DNA of 64,000 bases from Plutella xylostella. Its lineage: Eukaryota; Arthropoda; Insecta; Lepidoptera; Plutellidae. This document shows, in pieces, positions 51,201 through 62,300 of the stretch. Under the pieces are notes generated by a model. That model was not told where the DNA came from and made no database searches. It saw only the letters and a program-made list of their open reading frames with translations. A program made the position numbers and the translations under genes. The stretch lies in contig NC_064004.1 in assembly GCF_932276165.1 (NCBI RefSeq), positions 3,730,001 through 3,794,000 of the forward strand, read 5' to 3'. How positions within the stretch are numbered: position 1 is the first letter of the stretch; each line of letters begins with the position of its first letter.

Positions 51201-53881
51201 ATCCCGGACAGCGCAAAGTTAAATGGGTGTCGAAATCTGTTGCCAATTTAAAGCCTAGTTCAAAGAAATCGAACTATCATGAAAATGGCTGCGATGAAAA
51301 TATTCCAACAAGACCTAAATCAGTCTTGAAAAATCCTGTGAAAACTGACGGTGAAGCTTTGAAAGATTTATTATGTAAGCTACGAAATAATTCAAAATCA
51401 CAGTTATCTTTAGGCATAGGAAATAAAGAAGAATTGAAATCTATGCTAGATGTGATTGATTTAGACTACAGTGAGATTAAAAAAATTAATGAATTTCTGC
51501 AGTTGTTACTAAAATCTGTGGACGAAGATGTTAATAATGAAGAAGAAATATCAGATACAGGATTAAAAATAGTGCGTGAAACTAAATCACTTTACAATTT
51601 AAAAAGTTTGGGAAACGTGAATGAACACTACAAGAAACGTGATAAAGTACTTGAGAATGAAATTCTTCAAAAGTATCTGACCGAGTCAGATGATTCTGTT
51701 GAAATACTGTCACGGTTTTACGAAGCCACGAGTCTTTTTAACAAAATGACGAAAAAGCCTGTTGGCATTTTAAAGAAGAAAACTAGCATGGCAAGTCTTT
51801 CAAGTGTGAAAACTATGCTATCTGCAGATCAAGTAAAGGTGGATAGACAGTCGAATGATGGAAAAGATACACTTGATATTCAGTCTCACAATTCAGATCA
51901 ATCAAAGTCAAATAAACGATTAAGTATGAAGAAAAGGCATTCAAAAATTTCCTTCAAGAATGAAGTAGATTCAGCTTATTCCGGGAACTTACCTAAACCT
52001 AACTCAAGCAAGTTCTCAAAGTTAAGGTTTTCGATTAAGAATTTAAAACAAAGAAGAACTAGCAAGAGCTACAAAGGTCTAAGGCCTAAGTACTCTAAAT
52101 TGGTTAGGCCTCCCCTAGTTCAAGTTCCGCCACCATTCCTGACTTCCACTAAAAGTAAAACTTTAAATAATGTTGACAAAAAAACAAGTGATGTCTTACA
52201 TTATGGCTCTCATACAGTTGTTGGCAGTAAACACAAATTTGATGCTAAAATAAATAATAACAGAATAAGTCTTGATGATGAAATCAATGAAATGGTAAAC
52301 GATTTGAACGAAGAGTATTTTGAAAGGAGTGGTCGAGATAAGTTACATAAGAAGAAGAGTACCAGTAGTCTCAAGAGCAAAAAGATTGAAGAGAGTCCAA
52401 GCTTAGAAAAATACTTAAATGAAATTGCTAAAATTGATAAAGAGGCTCAAAAGAAAATAGATAAGGAAAATAAAAGAGCAGAAAAAGAAAAGAAATCCAA
52501 GGAGAAATTAAATAAAAAACTAGAAGCTCAGAGAAAAAAAAGTGCCGATAAATTATTGAAGAAAGAAAGTGCAGATGCTAAAAAGAAAATGAAATTGTTA
52601 AAAGTTGACACAAAAAAAACAGATGAAGATGAAATATCATCGACTAAAAGCTCAGAAAGTGTTACAAGCATGGAGAAAATCTCTTCTCATATCAATATTA
52701 GCAGCACAGGCGAAACTGATGCATCCCATACAACTGTACCACAAAACGATAGCCCAGATGGTAGTACTAAAAGTAAAGATTCGGCAGACAAAGGTCCAAA
52801 AACAAGTGATCCAAGCCTCATAGTAAGCAGACCGTCCAAAGAAAGAACAGAAGTCACTAAGCTAGATACCAGTTCAAAAGTGAGACGAAATCCTAAAGGT
52901 AGAATTGAAGAAATAATATCCATTACGTATTTAAAAACTCGAGGAACCCAATATGACGTTAGTCATATGGAAGTGGATAATAATTCAAATAAGGTAAAAA
53001 ATCCAACCAATGAGGCAGCTCTGGCCGTAAAGGAGAATAGCGTAATTACAATATATGATAACAGTGTTGATAATACACCAAGCTCCCCGGATCCGCACAA
53101 GGCTTTCGCGAAAGAAAAAGCTAAGCAGGACAAAAGAAAACAGAACAAAGGACCAGATGTACCAAGAAAAGATACCGCAAACGACAAAGAAATCAATGGC
53201 TCCGCAGACGTAAATAAAACAGGCAAGAAAGAGGACAAAGGAGAAGCAACGGGTGATGCAGTTAACACGGATGGTAAGAAAGGGACAGTAGATAAGAAGC
53301 AGTCCGCCCACACTCAGATAATTTTTGAAGCTCCACATCCTAAACAAGCGAGAAAACGGAATAGATTTTCTAAAGACCAAGTATACAGAGACATACACGA
53401 AATAAAAGATGGCGAAGACAAGGGAACTGAGACGAAAGCCTCTAAACATAGATCACATGAGTCTCATCATAAATATCGGCGTCGAAGCCGTCACAGGAAG
53501 CACTCCAAACTTTCCATGATCAGCGAAGAGCCAAGAAGACACTCAAGGCATAGAGGCTCACACAGAAGCATGCGACGATACAGCCTAATGCAGGGGGACG
53601 GCGGAGGCGATGACATCAAGAGAATATTCGAATCAGATTCCAGCAGTTCAGACATTAGATCTGCAAGCAGCAGCTACAGTTCCAACAGCAGTCACTGCCA
53701 GTGTTTCAGATCAGCTGAATTTCTTCTAAAGCGCAGATGTTGCGAACAGCAATATGTTTATGGTAACAATAATTCTTGTTTCACGAAATTGCTTCGGGGT
53801 CTCATTATAATAGTGCATCGGGTAGCTGATATCTTCATGTGCTGTTTCCCCGGTGATTGTAGAAGGAAAAGGTGTTTTTGA
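48233..53881 (+). CDS. Cys-tail protein C, 1,882 aa, single ORF
   Basis: The ORF is uninterrupted from ATG to TGA, 726 bp after protein B. It is Lys/Ser-rich and mostly disordered in appearance. In order: SKIPK at 14-18; KGVSF at 43-47; GILK at 75-78; SKIPVRV at 85-91; a helix-like KKVKFLIDGLISLLHDVDGV near 635; an acidic Glu/Thr-rich region near 820-970; RKVKW near 997; ESDDSVEILSRFYEA near 1151-1165; a second GILK near 1185; a Lys/Glu coiled-coil-like stretch near 1400-1460; SKLSMISEEP near 1755; a Ser-rich stretch; and a tail with RRCC, LLRGLIIIVHRVADIFMCCF and CRRKRCF. GILK with K-V-x-F/W pairs resembles protein phosphatase 1 docking motifs. No known family is recognised. Confidence 0.87.
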   Translation: MENKKSSNHVSKKSKIPKRSQFVYKVKSQNNLKIPESQAKLKKGVSFKSEGPSMPEQPRVSLKKSIPDENINRKGILKSNRTSLSKIPVRVKQKNTADLLKKVSIEELKNLIEKLSSDDIEKLAKEHGVKQKTISGKRTSQVKPPMRSKYVRKDFKYDSSKKDKENEAKTTTKDEETKVTKGKFWNFTRKFSKKATGEKKCESGKDITSDKNAVKGLLDDVISRDSNIQPHEFNSVDITDLSIGTRSSESFRSNRSKLIHIHRSSSDFDFIQQSKRKRRREVSLTPESNSLDDRISDIPTRRSRSASNVYRSPSTSTDSSQRSYEFSRQFKSNIPIRKLPSLDSFSIDSDTDSDTKSPSLDSHGTIRQLKYDIVDVPSPEKDSLDDTNIPFYDGHKSLQPSNLNHTTPNITSKTSQDNDIKLPLKGSHKNLKLETEYRDGKIRTSYSHDTMKSPVRYNHDSVKVTGGSHDSIKYGFEYGYDSPNLRPSNSYSNRNSFSHLQGHEYDSIDDRSNLRSSTMRPSRSSIDLRRSPTGSRYSGLETYDREPLRKNYEDELASIGPSSISPHRSITDLRHVSSNKSIPSQIEQPHIDVISDRSTAKRNPIKDTCTQSQTDVTNSSKNECDKGTNDKSKKKVKFLIDGLISLLHDVDGVEKLRRLNNVKGFKCTSDEPEKNAAVSQPDSKLYHEVSSKMIALMDGIILMLKKEGKQNEMFQSKIPKAKELKRKLTVSMKENEKNDLMTVLNDAINLLHGIVSIDTISKLKKSQTDTSKIKREKTKENIVKKIQPIKKPHKIAIKKNINTENTRRKSKVKLPKSDPVDEISNEVVETAPLVDETAYLLDDSALLADEATPEFFEIVEGDVTSPGIHETSLDVDETIPEIEMLPENEVVTDVELDADVEAEPLVETVTEIDNIPNTDDTESHANEIQEQVQETENIIEESTPEVEEQFSNEIPSKTVLEQGVKSEDLSKISPSNTSDNINSEEINEGDPGQRKVKWVSKSVANLKPSSKKSNYHENGCDENIPTRPKSVLKNPVKTDGEALKDLLCKLRNNSKSQLSLGIGNKEELKSMLDVIDLDYSEIKKINEFLQLLLKSVDEDVNNEEEISDTGLKIVRETKSLYNLKSLGNVNEHYKKRDKVLENEILQKYLTESDDSVEILSRFYEATSLFNKMTKKPVGILKKKTSMASLSSVKTMLSADQVKVDRQSNDGKDTLDIQSHNSDQSKSNKRLSMKKRHSKISFKNEVDSAYSGNLPKPNSSKFSKLRFSIKNLKQRRTSKSYKGLRPKYSKLVRPPLVQVPPPFLTSTKSKTLNNVDKKTSDVLHYGSHTVVGSKHKFDAKINNNRISLDDEINEMVNDLNEEYFERSGRDKLHKKKSTSSLKSKKIEESPSLEKYLNEIAKIDKEAQKKIDKENKRAEKEKKSKEKLNKKLEAQRKKSADKLLKKESADAKKKMKLLKVDTKKTDEDEISSTKSSESVTSMEKISSHINISSTGETDASHTTVPQNDSPDGSTKSKDSADKGPKTSDPSLIVSRPSKERTEVTKLDTSSKVRRNPKGRIEEIISITYLKTRGTQYDVSHMEVDNNSNKVKNPTNEAALAVKENSVITIYDNSVDNTPSSPDPHKAFAKEKAKQDKRKQNKGPDVPRKDTANDKEINGSADVNKTGKKEDKGEATGDAVNTDGKKGTVDKKQSAHTQIIFEAPHPKQARKRNRFSKDQVYRDIHEIKDGEDKGTETKASKHRSHESHHKYRRRSRHRKHSKLSMISEEPRRHSRHRGSHRSMRRYSLMQGDGGGDDIKRIFESDSSSSDIRSASSSYSSNSSHCQCFRSAEFLLKRRCCEQQYVYGNNNSCFTKLLRGLIIIVHRVADIFMCCFPGDCRRKRCF

Positions 53882-55683
53882 TGATTTTGTTGTGAGTTTT
53901 GGTTTTGTGTTTAATAATTATTATGATGTTGGTGTTTTTATTTTCTTTTATTTAGTATCTATAACCGACTGCGGCGAAGAAAACGGAAGTTGTGTTTGAC
54001 TGGTATACATGAAGTTAGGTAAGTAGTAAGTATGCTATTTGGACCACATTTTTCATGGGACAAAAATTTAGTGGACTGTATAAATATGACGGCCGAATGG
54101 CGTAGGACGGCCGAATGGCGTAGTGGTTAGTGACCCTGACTACTGAGCCGAAGATCCCGGGTTCGATTCCCGGCTGGGGCAGATATTTGTATAAACACAG
54201 ATATTTGTTCTCGGGTCTTGGATGTGCCCGTAAAATGGCAATAGGCTCGCCCCCTATTACATTAGGACTAAACATAACACTGGCGAAAAGTGGGTGCAGC
54301 AATGCACCTCTGCCTACCCCGCAAGGGAGTACAGTAGTACAAGGCGTGAGCGTGTGTGTGTGTGTTGTATAAATATGGTGGCTAGGTGACAACGGGTAAC
54401 AAAAGTACAATAGGTACTACAAACATAAGTAAAAAAGTGTCTCCACTAACCTGAGCACCACGCCCAATCACGGATAGCAGGCAGCTCCCAGCCATAGTTA
54501 TATTAGTTGCATTTGACGCACAGGATAATGCACACTCTAAAGACTGGCTTTATGATTCGTGGTCAACATTAACCATTAGCTACCTATGCCATTAGTCAAG
54601 TAGGTAGGTATCGTGTAAGCATGACGATAGTTAACCCTGCTAACTACGAATCAAGAAACTGGCCCTTACTTTTATAATTTATAAGCTATCTAACTTCACA
54701 GGACACAAATTATCAATGAAGACAGGTTTTTAAGCAATTTAGATCAGGGGATATAGGAGCTCCGCGCGCCACGTGCAAAGTTTAACCGCTTGCATTAGTA
54801 ACTGGTCGCGCCGACACAAAATTTGAGCAGACAAGACACTGAATTTTCTCTGACTACCCCCTTTTTTGTATAAGCATTCAACACTGCAGAACAGCTAGGC
54901 CTTGCCAAAACGTGTCAATTTCATTGCGTCGCTCTCACTCACATCGCGCGTCTTCGAGATCGAATGAGACGGAAAACATCAGTCATGTCCTTACGTGAGC
55001 GGCGCCGCGCCGCCGTAGAGCCGGCCTTTAAAACGTATATGACGCCCTCTGGGGTAGGTAAACAGATAAAACACGCGTATACTTTGTAAAATATAGGATG
55101 AGACCTAAGACGTTGGTGAATAAAGTTAGTTTTCCCTTGAAAACCAACAAATGACGGATGTTATGGATTAGCTGTCAAGCTAAGGGCTCATGCTACACAC
55201 AAAATCAACAATTATTAAAACATTATCTTCTTTTACGACATATTTAATGATATTTTTCAACAATGACTTAAAGTTATATTATACAACACCAAGATTTTGT
55301 AAAAACTAGGCTTTTATGACTTAAGTACCGACCCAGGTTACCTAGAAATTTAATCAAAGACTGAACAATAAAATTACTATTAACCTTCAACTAGTAAAAA
55401 AAACTATTCTTAGTCATTATTATTATCATTGCAAAATTATGAATTATGTACCTATTTTAAAAACATTATAATTAATAATCCTCCAAATTTTGATGTCAAT
55501 ATTTACAATATTTTTATTCAATGTATGTACTTACATCATAAACCAATTTTATTCTAATAAGTTCATTAAATTATTTTTAAGTCTCTTTATGTAAAAAACC
55601 TACTACACCTACCGTCTACGATTAACAATACCTACTGATACAAAATTCTTAATTCTAAAAAAAATATTAAAGCATGTAGGTAC
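53882..55683. other. Non-coding region with SINE
   Basis: No gene can be supported. A SINE lies at 54089-54365; a GC-richer stretch at about 54750-55030 has no coding signal that I can defend. Confidence 0.5.
54089..54365 (+). mobile_element. tRNA-derived SINE, family 1, with clear target duplication
   Basis: A 12-bp direct repeat, tgtataaatatg, flanks it (54077-54088, 54366-54377), as expected of LINE-driven insertion. The first 18 bp of the head (acggccgaatggcgtagg region) are repeated in tandem. B box ggttcgattcc is intact. Confidence 0.85.
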
Positions 55684-57346
55684 TAGTGATGTAACGAATG
55701 TGTGTTTTTGGACATTCGCGAATGCGAATGCGAATGCGAATATCTGATATCGACATTCGCGAATGCGAATGCGAATGCGAATATTCAGTTTGTGTTCAAA
55801 ATTGGCGCCATTTGTATGGATGGTGGCAGTCTCGTACTGAACGAGGTACCTACGTTCCATTCTAGGCGCATTCCGAATCGGACTAGCCAATACTAGTCGC
55901 AGTTTTTTTAAGTACTTATTAAACTTTAGTTCGCTCTGTAACTGTTACGACACATTGCGACTGTGTGCGGTTTCTGAGGTTACACGAAACATTTAAACGC
56001 ATTTTAATCTATGGCTGTCTTGCTCTGACACTACAGGGTTAATGGTAAGTAAACCTGATCCTTTCAAGAGGTGATAGAGGATGACATTTCCAGTCGATTG
56101 TATCCTATAACGCATTATTCGACCTTAACCATTTCTAAGATATTTAATTTTTTTAAATTTTTTTTTGCCAAAATTTTAAGCTTGAAATATTTAAATAACT
56201 TTTTTCTTTGTTTTGCATAAGTAACACCTTAATAAAGTAATTAAAAAAATCAAATGTGCATTATTTGACTAAAATTTGACACAATTCCTCAAAATAGTTA
56301 AACATTTTTAAAAATATATTTAAATCGTAAAAATTAAAAAAGAATGTCATATGACAATTTTTTGTGCACTTCAGCTTAAAAACATTATCAACTTATAAGT
56401 AAGATATTTCAATATCATTTCAATCGATTTAAGTATCACCAAGATATTATGGCCAAAACAACCAGAGAAGGCGAAGAAAACTCACTCGACAAGATTTTTA
56501 AAAAACTTGAATATTAAGAGCCTTACCACAAAAACTTACACAGACAGTATTTAACAGATGTTTAGCGTTGTCAAACGCGTACAAGATCTGTCAAATTTAG
56601 TGTTAAACACTACTTAAACAGTGTTTAAAGTTTTTTGTGGTAGTACAGTAAATCTCTTAGAAATGGTTAAGTTTCGGATTATGCATTAAAGTGATTAAAG
56701 GGTTCAATCGACTGGAAATGTCTTCCTCTATCACCTCCTGAAAGGATCAGGTCCACTTGCAAATAACCCAGTGTATACTGTCAAAATACGCTTTTTGTCT
56801 AAAGAGTTTTTTTATGTTAAGGTCTTCTGAAACTACACTCACGGGCAATGTAAAAGTTCCACTCACAAAATGCCGACACGAATCAACCCCAATTTTTTCC
56901 AACATATGATATAAAATTTGAATTAAATATTAACGTTTTTAGTTGGTAGAACCCTGATGCTCAGTTAAATGTGTTTCAATGTTGCAGAAGAAGTCATTTA
57001 GATAGCCTTTTCCGTTTAGGAGTAATTTGGTGCTTTTCTGAGTGGAACCTTTTCATTGCCCGTGAGTGTATTAACTATAATATCTAAAATTTCATTTCCC
57101 AAAGATAAAGTAAGACTGGAAATGTGATTAAGAGGGTAACTTGTAATAAAAAGGTTATAGACGAATGGATTTAGATTTTGTTAACCTACCATTATTTTCA
57201 AATATTTTTTTTAATAAGCACTTAACTACTGGTATTCGCAAAACATTCGCACACAATTTTGCGAATGCGAATGCGAATGCGAATATCCAAAAAAATGCGA
57301 ATATTCGCGAATGCGAATGCGAATGCGAATATTCGTTACATCACTA
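55684..57346. mobile_element. hAT non-autonomous element with (GCGAAT)n arms and nested MITEs
   Basis: An 8-bp duplication gtaggtac (55676-55683, 57347-57354) flanks it. Ends are TAGTGATGTAACGAAT and the complement. Both arms carry gcgaat hexamer runs. Nested inside are a foldback MITE (about 56030-56775) and a Tc1-like MITE (56836-57068). Confidence 0.85.
56836..57068. mobile_element. Tc1-like MITE, TA-flanked
   Basis: The ends cactcacgggcaatgtaaaa and the inexact complement, with TA on both sides, match the family at 6565-6792. Confidence 0.8.
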
Positions 57347-57354
57347 GTAGGTAC

Positions 57355-58760
57355 ATATTTTTAAATAACACCCATTATTTTACCAATGTTTTTTTAATAC
57401 TCCAATTGAGACATACATAATCAATTTTTATACTAGAAATTCATCTATCAAATTTATCCAAAATGTTTTTATGAAAGTTAAAATAAAATAGCACCTAAAT
57501 ATACTCGCGAGAAATAAAAAAAAACCATAAACGATGTTTTCGAATTATGAAAAGGCATAATTTTCTAGGGTAGCATATCGATATAACTGGTTGCGAAACT
57601 GGAAAAAAACAACAATATTTTTTTACTTTCTTATTTGTATGACCGTGGATGATGGGAAATAAAGTAGCTATTTATGACTAAAACAACTTAATTTACATTA
57701 CCTACAGCCATGTATTGAGGTAAATAAAAAACGTGTTCACTATACTAAACTGGGACTTAACAGTTAACATAAAAATTAACAGTAACATTGAGATACAAAA
57801 GATGAATTGAGATAATAGTAATCATATTCACAGCACAAAAAATTGATAAATATAACGCGAAACCCGACACCGAGTTTAAACAAAATTGCAGAGTCTATCT
57901 CAGCAACTTAATATTAAATTATGTTGCCAATAAAATCTTATTTTAACAACAATGTAAGTACCTAGCTAACTTTTAATAATAATTAAAATATGAAAAACCT
58001 ACTGCATCAGGTATGAACCGGTAACATTTAAAAAAATATATACATTTTAGTAAAATCTATGTATGTATTTGTTTTGCGTACATAATATTAATTGAGCAAC
58101 TTGGGTATGGTTGCTGTAGTCAACTATAGATTACATGATTTAAAGTGAAACAGCCGGTTTCGTAACCACAAAGATACAGTTACGTAACCAAGAATTCCCG
58201 GATACAGAACCAACTGTCCAGTTGCTCGAAGTTTCTGTAACAACTTAATAATTGATATCCAAACGATTTAAAAGTTGAAAACTTTTGCTAGAAAAACTGC
58301 CCTAAAACCTATTTGATATTATGTTTATAAATGTGATGAAATAATTGAAAATTAGTGTTAGGTAACTGTTAATTAAAAAATAATATTATGCCCTCTATTG
58401 GCTCTTTATGTCGTTGTCTCTTCATTATAACCATTTATAGATAAATTACAGAGCAAAAGTGAGGCAGTTTAGACTTTGGGGATATGCATAAAGGCTCCAC
58501 TCTGGAGAGCCAGTTACTTACACCCCCACAGAGAATAGAATAGAGCAAAATACCACTTTTGCAACGTTTTTTATAGCGTGAATTCGTCTGCCATTGTCAT
58601 ATTTGTTTATAAGAAAGTCCTGATTCACCACAACCATAATAAATGTAAAACAGAACACAATATTTTCCTAAAACAATGCCAACATTTTTATGTTATTTAA
58701 AAAACCTTAAGTGTACTTGTGCGGTAACATCTAATTCCCATGATTCATAAATCTTTAGCT
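57355..58760. other. AT-rich region, ZF-B 3' UTR and intergenic
   Basis: No ORF or structured repeat that I can support. The right part is presumably the 3' UTR of the - strand gene ending at 58761. Confidence 0.5.
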
Positions 58761-59337
58761 TCAAACACTATCATGGGTCATTGACATACCACAATTATCC
58801 ACCATGGGCATACCCATATCATAGTCCATGTCAGCCTTAAAGTTATAGTCCTGATTGCCATGTATCGTTCTCACATGTATCCTCAAGTAACTAGGCCTAG
58901 TAAAGAACTTACAACAAATATGACATTGGTACTTTTTCAGCCCCGCGTGTGTTTCTAAATGCCTCTTAAGCTTACCTTTCGTAATGAACCCCTTTCCGCA
59001 CTGCTGACAAATATACGGTTTCTCTTTAGTATGTGTGAAGCTATGTAGCTTCAAGTAGTAGCTTAGCTTAAATCCTTTATTGCACACTTGACAAATGTAC
59101 TTCTTTTCTTCAACCTCCTGTTGTGTTTCTATGGAGAATTTCGAGCCGTGTGTTTTTAAGTGTTGTTCTAAGTAGTAGAAGTGGTTGAATATTTCGCCGC
59201 ATATGTTGCATATGCGGCTTCGCTCGTCGCTTGGTATTAGGTTCTTTTGGGAGGATGGACTGTCGTTTTCTAGCGGTATTTTTCTGGCGTTTTGCATCAC
59301 CATGGCTAGGACTTGGCCCCGGTTCTCTTGGAGGATT
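58761..59337 (-). CDS. ZF-B last exon, fingers 6-9
   Basis: The first base completes valine, then ILQENRGQVLAMVMQNARKI, a Ser-rich linker and four fingers before the stop. Acceptor tttcacag. Confidence 0.92.
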
Positions 59338-62300
59338 CTGTGAAAGATAAATTGGCTTATTAGTTTTAAATAATGCTATGGCTTTGAGAGAGAGATATGA
59401 TTAATCATATATTATGTGAACGTGTAAATCTGTGATTCGTGTGTCGTTAACTTTGGCCTAACCTTGATATTTATACATTTCTCTATGTGTATCATTTGTA
59501 ATATGTAAACAGTTCTTTATGTGTATATGTGTAGGTATTTATTAATATTTTTATACAATGTAAGCATATAAATAATAATTTATTATCCAGTAGGAGGTTC
59601 TGGGAGCAGAAATTAAGGTTTTATAAAGTTCTCTAAGTGTATCTTTGTGTTTATCTTTCTGTGTGTATTAGTGTATAAGGCTGTCTTGTAAAGATTGCTG
59701 GTAGAGATTACTTTAAGCAATAAAGCCGCCTCTAAGTACCTACCGTTCTATTTTTAAGTTTTTGTTTTGTATTTTTTGTTCTTGGTGCAAATAAAGTGTT
59801 TTGTATTGTATTTTGTATGTGTGTGTCTGTGCGTGTAACTGTGTGTATATTATTATAGTCACACGCCCTCCTTCTCGTGGAGAGGTGAATCTCGACGTGG
59901 TACTGTGTGTGTGTGTGTGTGTATACAGGGTTTTGCAAAATTTATGGAATTCTATGGAAAATGAATTTTTTTTCGCGAATTTTCAAATTCTGATTTCAGT
60001 TTCGGGCTTGGATATAACATGCTGCACATGCTGGTTTCGGCTTGATATACTCTTTTTGCAACACCCTGTATATCTGTGTGTGTGTGTGTACTCACACGCC
60101 CTCCTTCTCGTGCGTGCTCAGATGCATCTCGACGTGGTACTTGGTGTTGAACATGTGCGCGCACACCGGGCACTCGTAGCGGACCACGTACTTGTCCGGC
60201 CTGAAGGACCAGATATGGTGCATTAGTAGGGGAGTAATAATCGGACAGGAAAGGGTTTGTTCATAAGATAATGATCAATGGTTTCTGGAAAAGAGCATAA
60301 GACAACGGCGAGATATAAATTATGCATATGACGACGGTAAGTATCGGAAAAAGGGCCTGTTCATGAGATTTATAAGATTCTTGTAGTAATTAACACCTGA
60401 CGTAGCGGACCAAATACTTGTCCGGCCTGAAGGACCAGATATACACATTAGGGCGTGCAAAACCGGTTAACCGGTTAACCGGACAATATATCACGGTTTT
60501 TCATAACCGGTTTTGAGAGTTCAAAACCGGAAACCGAAAACCGGGTTTTCACCGATTTTGATCGTATTTTTATATACTTTTTTACATACATTAGAAGTTG
60601 AACCCATAAACTCTAAAAATAAAAGAATTTGTATATCGGTTGGCACACTAGATTAATGGTGAAACTCATAAAAAAGAACTAAAATATTGTATGGAAATTG
60701 AGTGTCGATTTTCTGGTGCACATGCCGGCACTCTGCCTAGGCGCAGTAAAGCAAACACGACGGCAGTGACCGATGTGTGCGTGTGTGTTCACATTTTTTG
60801 CTGTATGAAAACTTATTGCTGTGTGAAAAAAAGGTACTCTGGGTGCACATAATTATAACGTTGAAATCTGGCCCAATAAAGCACAACAAGGTGGTCTTCA
60901 TACAAACTCTAGGTAAAACAGGACTGCATTGACCGTTGTTGAAAATATAATTAGGCCAAGTGCGGGGACTGCATTCGGCGTTATGGACTTTTTTCATGAA
61001 GTGTTGAGGACGTCAAATCAAATGCAGTCGTGTCCATCAATGAGTTAGGCTTTCTTTCGTTGCGTTGATATGATCAAATCTGTAATACATCAAAAAAACA
61101 TTCATCATCTTACTGCTACTATAGAGTGGTCGTAAGAATCAGACGATAAATGTTTTTTTTTCAAAATCTGCCTGTATGTTTAAAATATACAATTATTGAT
61201 GATAACAGAACGATATAAAAACACCATTAAGGTGCCACACACTTTTTTTAGATGTGATAACAGTAAGTACAATGATAATTCTTATTTAACTTTTTTTCCT
61301 GTTCACTAAATTATTAATTTGTCATATGGTTGATTAAAAATAGGTAAAGTATATCATAAAAAATGTTTTATTCGTATGTTTTGTGGATATCTCTATCTAA
61401 GAATATGGGTTCCTTGTTTAATTAGTACTGTATGACAAAAAAAATTTAAGTAATATCAAAACCGGTGAAAAACCGGTTACCCGGTTTTGAGGCTGAAAAC
61501 CGAAAATTCAAAACCGGTTTTGAAAACCTTCCGGTTTTGCACGCCCTAATACACATATATAAGACAACGGTAAGTATGGAACATAAGGGACAAATGAAGA
61601 AATTAAACAGTTTCACTACCACCGACCAGTAAGTGTAAATACCACCAGAATAAGCCAGATGGTTACACTAGTATAAAAGAAAAAGATTTGATTGTGAACT
61701 AGCTTCCAATGCTACTAAATCATTTTATTGTTTTTCTCGGCAAATAGTAGGAAGGGGGGCAGCATAGATTTTTCTCTGAAGGTGAATAATTAAATGGCCA
61801 AATTAAAAAATACCTCATTTTTACTAACAACGCCACCGTACCAAATGTGGAAAAATGTTCATGAGAATATTTTGAATGCCTTCAGCCGTCAGGAGGACTC
61901 ACCGGTGGCTCATCAGATGCCTCTGCAGCTTGCACAGCGCGTTGAAGTCCTTGGCTCTAAATTATACCGTATGTCTATAGCAATAAGGGTGACATTCGCT
62001 CACCAGATGCCATGAAGCCCAGGTATGCTAACAGTCTAAGTTGTACCGTATCTCTATAGCAATAAGGATGATATTCTCTCACCGGTGGCTCATCAGATGC
62101 CTCTGCAGCTTGCACTGCGCGTTGAAGGACTTGGGGCACACGTCGCACTGGAACTTCTTGTCGCTGTCGTGCATGCGCCGGTGGTACACCTGGGAGGGTA
62201 GGCGAGGGTCAGAGTTTCATAATATGGTAGCTAGGAGGGTAGGCAAGGGTTAGAGTTTCATAATATGGTAGCTACAGAATCGTGGAGGGGGTAGGCAAGG

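Noticed and set aside
55609..55896. ORFs with Asn-Ala or Arg-Ile repeats
   Set aside because: They are translations of the GCGAAT hexamer run in a hAT element.
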